From Actinomycetota bacterium (GTDB taxonomy: Bacteria; Actinomycetota; Acidimicrobiia; Spongiisociales; UBA11373): a DNA stretch of 7,156 bases. Both the position numbers and the translations under genes were made by a program. Below, piece by piece: positions 4,390 to 7,156 of this stretch (the first letter of the stretch is position 1; each line of letters begins with the position of its first letter). Where the stretch lies: the NCBI GenBank assembly GCA_030688105.1, contig JAUYIV010000372.1:1-7156 (forward strand), read 5' to 3'. The notes under the pieces were generated by a model that did not search any database, had not been told where the DNA came from, and saw only the letters and a list, made by a program, of their open reading frames with translations.

Positions 4390-6024
4390 ATGGCCGACGA
4401 CACCCTCGGGCCGGATACGTTCTCCACCCGCGACCTGCCCACCTCCCGGCGCGGCTACCAGAAGAAGTCGGTCGACGCGCTCATCGCCAGGGCCGTCGAG
4501 GAGTGGGGGACGCTCGCCCGCCGTCATCAGGCCCTCATGGATGAGATCGGCCGGTCGGGCGGGCCGGAGCATTTCGCCCGCGACCTGGAGGCGGTGGCGG
4601 CAGAGATCGGCAAGATCCTCGATGCGGCCAAGGAGGCGTCGGACGGGATGCGGATGCGGGCCCGCGAGGACGCGGCGCGGGTCGAGAGCGAGGCAGAGAA
4701 GGCGGCGGCCGAGAGGCTTCAGGCCTCGGCCGACGAGTCGGCACGAATCCTTGCCGAGGCAGAGCGACAGGCGTTCGAGCTGAGGCGGGATGCGTGGGAT
4801 GCCGGTGACGAGCTGATTCGGTCGATCCAGGAGACGGGCGAGGACATCGTTGCCGAAGCCGGCGAACAGGCTCTCGGAATACGCGCCGACGCCGAGAAGG
4901 AGGCTCATCAGCGGCACGCCATCGCCCGCAAGGAGGCCGACGACATCATCCGGAATGGTCGCTACGAATCGGACCGCCTCCTCAACCAGGCGAAGGAGCT
5001 GGCGCAGAAGATCATCGATCGAGCGAGCGGCGCCGACGACGAGACCGAACCGTCCGAGCGCCCTCGCAGGCGAAAGCGCGAGCTGAGCGAGGAGGTCGAG
5101 CGGCTGCATGCCGAGAGGACGATCGAGGACGTCGCCGTCCTCCCGGCCGAACCAGTGCCGAGGCGCAGTGTCTCCGAGGTGTCGTTCGGCGCTCTCGACC
5201 CTCAGGCCCCCGAGCTGAGCGAGGCGCTTGCCGCGGAGGTCCAGTTTCTCAACGACACTCCTCCTCCGGCTCCCTGGCCGGCGGATTCCGGGTGGCGTCG
5301 CCGGCCCGCCCCGGAGTCGGGCGACGATGTCGGCACCCTCTTCGATGCCCTTCGAACCACCGCTGAACACGACGCGGCACCGGCGTCGCTTCCGCGTGAT
5401 CCCATGGCGCTGCGCGATCGCCTCGTGCTCCCGGTGAGCAACGAGGGACTGCGCGATGTGAAGCGCCGGATCGTCGACCTCCAGACCGCCGCGCTCGATG
5501 CGATGAAGGTGGGTGCCTGGTCACCCGATCAGGCGAGGATCACCGGCGAGCTGACCGCCGTCCTCGAGACCCCGATCCAGAAGGCCGGTGGGGCAGGAGC
5601 GACCGCGGCCGGGGTCCTCGCCGGTGTGCCGCGCGCCCGGTCCCGCCCGGGAACCCGGCCGACTGCCCTGGTGAATGAGATGGCACAGGATCTCGTGGCG
5701 CAACTGGTGATTGCGGTCTCGTCGGAAGGGGGACCGAGCGAGATCGCGGCGACCGTGAGCCGGGTCTTCCGATCGTGGCGCGGCGACGAAGCCGAGCGTT
5801 GGGTGCGGACGATCGCATTTGCCGCCTATCACGACAGCCTACTCGCCGCGCTCTCCGTTGGAGGATGGACGGAGGTGAGGGGCGTCCCTTCGGGGCGCCC
5901 CTGTGCCAATTGCGCCGGCCACGATCGAACCAGGTGGGACCCCGAGTCGGACCCCCCGGCCGGCCTCGTCGTCCCACCAGCGAATGTGGATTGCCTCTGC
6001 ACGGTGACCATCTCGGGTGAATAG
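4390..6024 (+). CDS. DivIVA-like coiled-coil protein with C-terminal CxxC...CxC module
   Basis: This is a 544-residue soluble protein without signal peptide or membrane segment. The N-terminus (about 10-35, TFSTRDLPTSRRGYQKKSVDALI) resembles the start of DivIVA proteins, where an RRGY-x(4)-VD motif begins the domain that senses membrane curvature. Residues 60-212 are an Ala/Glu/Arg-rich coiled coil with AEAE/ADAE repeats. A charged, proline-rich linker (about 213-335) follows. The C-terminal part (336-500) begins RDRLVLPVSNEGLRDVKRRIVDLQTAAL and is predominantly helical by eye. The last 45 residues hold the only four cysteines: Cys505 and Cys508 (CANC), and Cys535 and Cys537 (CLC) after VVPPAN. 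CxxC, a short acidic loop, PP, then CxC resembles the end of SPP1 gp7/Mu gpF phage head morphogenesis proteins (HPNCRC) and could bind zinc. I recall similar uncharacterised actinobacterial DivIVA-like proteins. A polar or cell-envelope scaffold role is plausible but unproven. Confidence 0.8.
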   Translation: MADDTLGPDTFSTRDLPTSRRGYQKKSVDALIARAVEEWGTLARRHQALMDEIGRSGGPEHFARDLEAVAAEIGKILDAAKEASDGMRMRAREDAARVESEAEKAAAERLQASADESARILAEAERQAFELRRDAWDAGDELIRSIQETGEDIVAEAGEQALGIRADAEKEAHQRHAIARKEADDIIRNGRYESDRLLNQAKELAQKIIDRASGADDETEPSERPRRRKRELSEEVERLHAERTIEDVAVLPAEPVPRRSVSEVSFGALDPQAPELSEALAAEVQFLNDTPPPAPWPADSGWRRRPAPESGDDVGTLFDALRTTAEHDAAPASLPRDPMALRDRLVLPVSNEGLRDVKRRIVDLQTAALDAMKVGAWSPDQARITGELTAVLETPIQKAGGAGATAAGVLAGVPRARSRPGTRPTALVNEMAQDLVAQLVIAVSSEGGPSEIAATVSRVFRSWRGDEAERWVRTIAFAAYHDSLLAALSVGGWTEVRGVPSGRPCANCAGHDRTRWDPESDPPAGLVVPPANVDCLCTVTISGE

Positions 6025-6042
6025 ATATCCGTTGTCTCCTCT

Positions 6043-6099
6043 CGGCCGTTGGCCGTCAGCCGTTGGCGCTCGTTTCTCCGTATCGCGTATCGCGCTCGT
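6043..6099. repeat. Degenerate 7-bp repeats between the coiled-coil and UPF0182 genes
   Basis: Positions 6043-6070 divide into cggccgt, tggccgt, cagccgt, tggcgct. After a short irregular stretch, 6079-6099 reads cgtatcg, cgtatcg, cgctcgt. The 9-mer gccgttggc occurs at 6045-6053 and 6059-6067, exactly two periods apart, and CGGCC-GTT-GGCCG (6043-6055) can fold as a small hairpin. The first block shares its nGGCCGT unit with the arrays at 190-280. No other feature is seen in this gap apart from the promoter at 6130. Confidence 0.65.
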
Positions 6100-6129
6100 T
6101 CGAGATTCCGGGCTGACTCTGATGCTCCG

Positions 6130-6135
6130 TAAGAT
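6130..6135 (+). promoter_or_regulatory. -10 box TAAGAT upstream of the UPF0182 gene
   Basis: TAAGAT fits the -10 consensus at four of six positions and ends 10 nt before the ATG at 6145, so the transcript would be leaderless or have a leader of only a few bases. No Shine-Dalgarno sequence and no clear -35 box are present. Confidence 0.45.
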
Positions 6136-6144
6136 GCGCATCCA

Positions 6145-7156
6145 ATGATCGAGCGCGGGCCCACTCCCATCCCGTTCAGGCGTTCGTCGTCGCGTGGTCG
6201 CCGGTTGCTGTTCATCGCCCTCGGGATCCTGGTCCTCCTTCTGCTCTCCCTGCGCGGCATCGCCACGTTCTGGACGGATTACCTGTGGTTCGATTCGGTG
6301 GGCTTCTCGTCGGTCTGGACGACCCTGGTCTTCAGCCGGGTGATCCTCGTCCTGATAGCAACCATCGTCGCCATCGTCCTGATGTTCCTGAACCTGGTTC
6401 TCGCCGACCGCCTCGCCCCCGCCTTGTCGCTCGCCGCGGGCAGCCCCGATGAGGAGCTGATCGAGCGATTCCAGGCATGGGTGTCGGAGCGGGTGCTCCG
6501 CTTTCGCCTTGCGGTGGCCGGTTTCTCAGGGCTCGTGATCGGGCTCGGGGCCGGCGCCTGGTGGGAGGACTGGCTGCTCTACCGCGACCGCCAGGTCTTC
6601 GGGATCCTCGACCCGGTGTTCGGCCGCGACGTCGGCTTCTACGTCTTCACCGTGCCGTTCTACAGGGACCTGTTCGGCTGGGCGTTCCAGTTCGTCCTGA
6701 TCACGACACTGATCGTCGCCACGCTGCATTACCTCAATGGCGGGATTCAGGTGACGCCGGGACGGCAGAAGGTCGCCTCGGGGGTGAAGGTCCACCTGTC
6801 CGTCCTGCTGGCGATCATGGCGGTTCTCAAGGCGGTGGGGTATTGGCTCGACCGCTTCGACCTGCTCTACAGCGATCGAGGAGCGGTGTTCGGCGCCACC
6901 TACACCGACGTTCATGCCCAGCTGCCCGCGCTCAGCCTCCTCTTCTGGATCTCTCTGCTGGCCGCGGTCCTCCTGTTGGTGAACATCCGGATGAAGGGGT
7001 GGATGCTCCCCGGTATCGCCGTCGCCCTCTGGCTGGTCAGCTCGGTGGTCGTCGGAGGCATCTTTCCCGCCGCGGTGCAGCGCTTCTCGGTCCAGCCCAA
7101 CGAGATCGACCGCGAGCTCCCCTTCGTCGAGCGGAACATTGCATTCACGCGTCAGG
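6145..7156 (+). CDS. UPF0182 family multipass membrane protein (N-terminal 337 residues)
   Basis: The reading frame starts at ATG 6145 and is still open at the window edge, giving 337 of an expected 900-1,000 residues. About seven membrane segments are visible, near 20-41, 61-84, 121-138, 178-196, 216-233, 264-281 and 288-306. This fits the large N-terminal membrane part of UPF0182, which is followed by a long extracytoplasmic domain. Family blocks are clear: TDYLWFDSVGFSSVW (44-58), ILDPVFGRDVGFYVFTVPFY (154-173), GATYTDVHAQLPAL (250-263) and VQRFSVQPNEIDRELPFVERNIAFTR (311-336). Rv3193c of M. tuberculosis is the related gene next to the PDZ protease Rv3194c. Function is unknown. The start lies just after TAAGAT without a Shine-Dalgarno site. 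An 8-codon frame (6122-6148) overlaps the start as ATGA but is probably upstream of or at the transcript start. Confidence 0.93.
   Translation, partial: MIERGPTPIPFRRSSSRGRRLLFIALGILVLLLLSLRGIATFWTDYLWFDSVGFSSVWTTLVFSRVILVLIATIVAIVLMFLNLVLADRLAPALSLAAGSPDEELIERFQAWVSERVLRFRLAVAGFSGLVIGLGAGAWWEDWLLYRDRQVFGILDPVFGRDVGFYVFTVPFYRDLFGWAFQFVLITTLIVATLHYLNGGIQVTPGRQKVASGVKVHLSVLLAIMAVLKAVGYWLDRFDLLYSDRGAVFGATYTDVHAQLPALSLLFWISLLAAVLLLVNIRMKGWMLPGIAVALWLVSSVVVGGIFPAAVQRFSVQPNEIDRELPFVERNIAFTRQ

Noticed and set aside
3276..4442. A 388-codon minus-strand frame
   Set aside because: It is antisense to the protease gene, whose catalytic motifs are clear. Its translation is charged low-complexity sequence and runs through the heptamer repeats.
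4333..5370. A 345-codon minus-strand frame
   Set aside because: It is antisense to the coiled-coil gene. The Leu/Arg-rich product is the expected reverse reading of Glu/Ala/Arg coiled-coil codons.
5880..6024. Prophage interpretation of the gp7/gpF-like ending
   Set aside because: No portal, terminase, capsid or integrase gene lies nearby, and the domain is fused to a DivIVA-like chromosomal protein beside conserved actinobacterial genes.
6122..6148. Eight-codon frame (MLRKMRIQ) overlapping the UPF0182 start as ATGA
   Set aside because: It has no ribosome site and overlaps the candidate -10 box, so it is probably not transcribed.

Overview
The window is GC-rich, densely coded DNA that looks like a high-GC actinomycete. 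Acidimicrobiia or a related environmental actinobacterial lineage is my best guess. The reasons are the lipoprotein with a Thr/Ala-rich linker after its lipobox, a UPF0182 protein next to a PDZ/Lon-like (S16) protease, a DUF6159 membrane protein, a DivIVA-like coiled-coil protein, and starts that mostly lack a Shine-Dalgarno site but sit just downstream of TANNNT boxes. The taxonomic call is an inference.

Layout. Positions 1-180 hold the C-terminus of a LivM-type branched-chain amino acid ABC permease. A repeat- and hairpin-rich gap (181-419) leads to a complete type 1 substrate-binding lipoprotein (420-1838), which is closed by a very strong intrinsic terminator (1857-1891). Together these form the end of a branched-chain amino acid/amide (HAAT-type) uptake locus. 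Next comes a stretch without an intact gene (1839-2267). It contains the 5' third of a biotin transporter gene (bioY) that stops abruptly where the convergent DUF6159 membrane protein gene (3119 down to 2268, minus strand) ends. A 99-bp divergent promoter region separates DUF6159 from a plus-strand run of three genes: a membrane-anchored PDZ-S16 protease (3219-4313), a 544-residue DivIVA-like coiled-coil protein with a C-terminal four-cysteine motif (4390-6024), and the first 337 residues of a UPF0182 multipass membrane protein (6145 to the window end). The first and last of these match the neighbours Rv3194c/Rv3193c of Mycobacterium tuberculosis, so the coiled-coil gene appears to be inserted in a conserved pair.

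The most unusual signals are two. One is a set of degenerate 7-bp-period repeats in the intergenic gaps (190-280, 4314-4369, 6043-6099, with a trace at 3150-3170). The other is the domain architecture of the 4390-6024 protein: a DivIVA-like N-terminus, a long coiled coil, and a terminal CxxC...CxC module that resembles the end of SPP1 gp7/Mu gpF-type phage head morphogenesis proteins. I see no tRNA, rRNA, CRISPR array, insertion sequence or obvious prophage.
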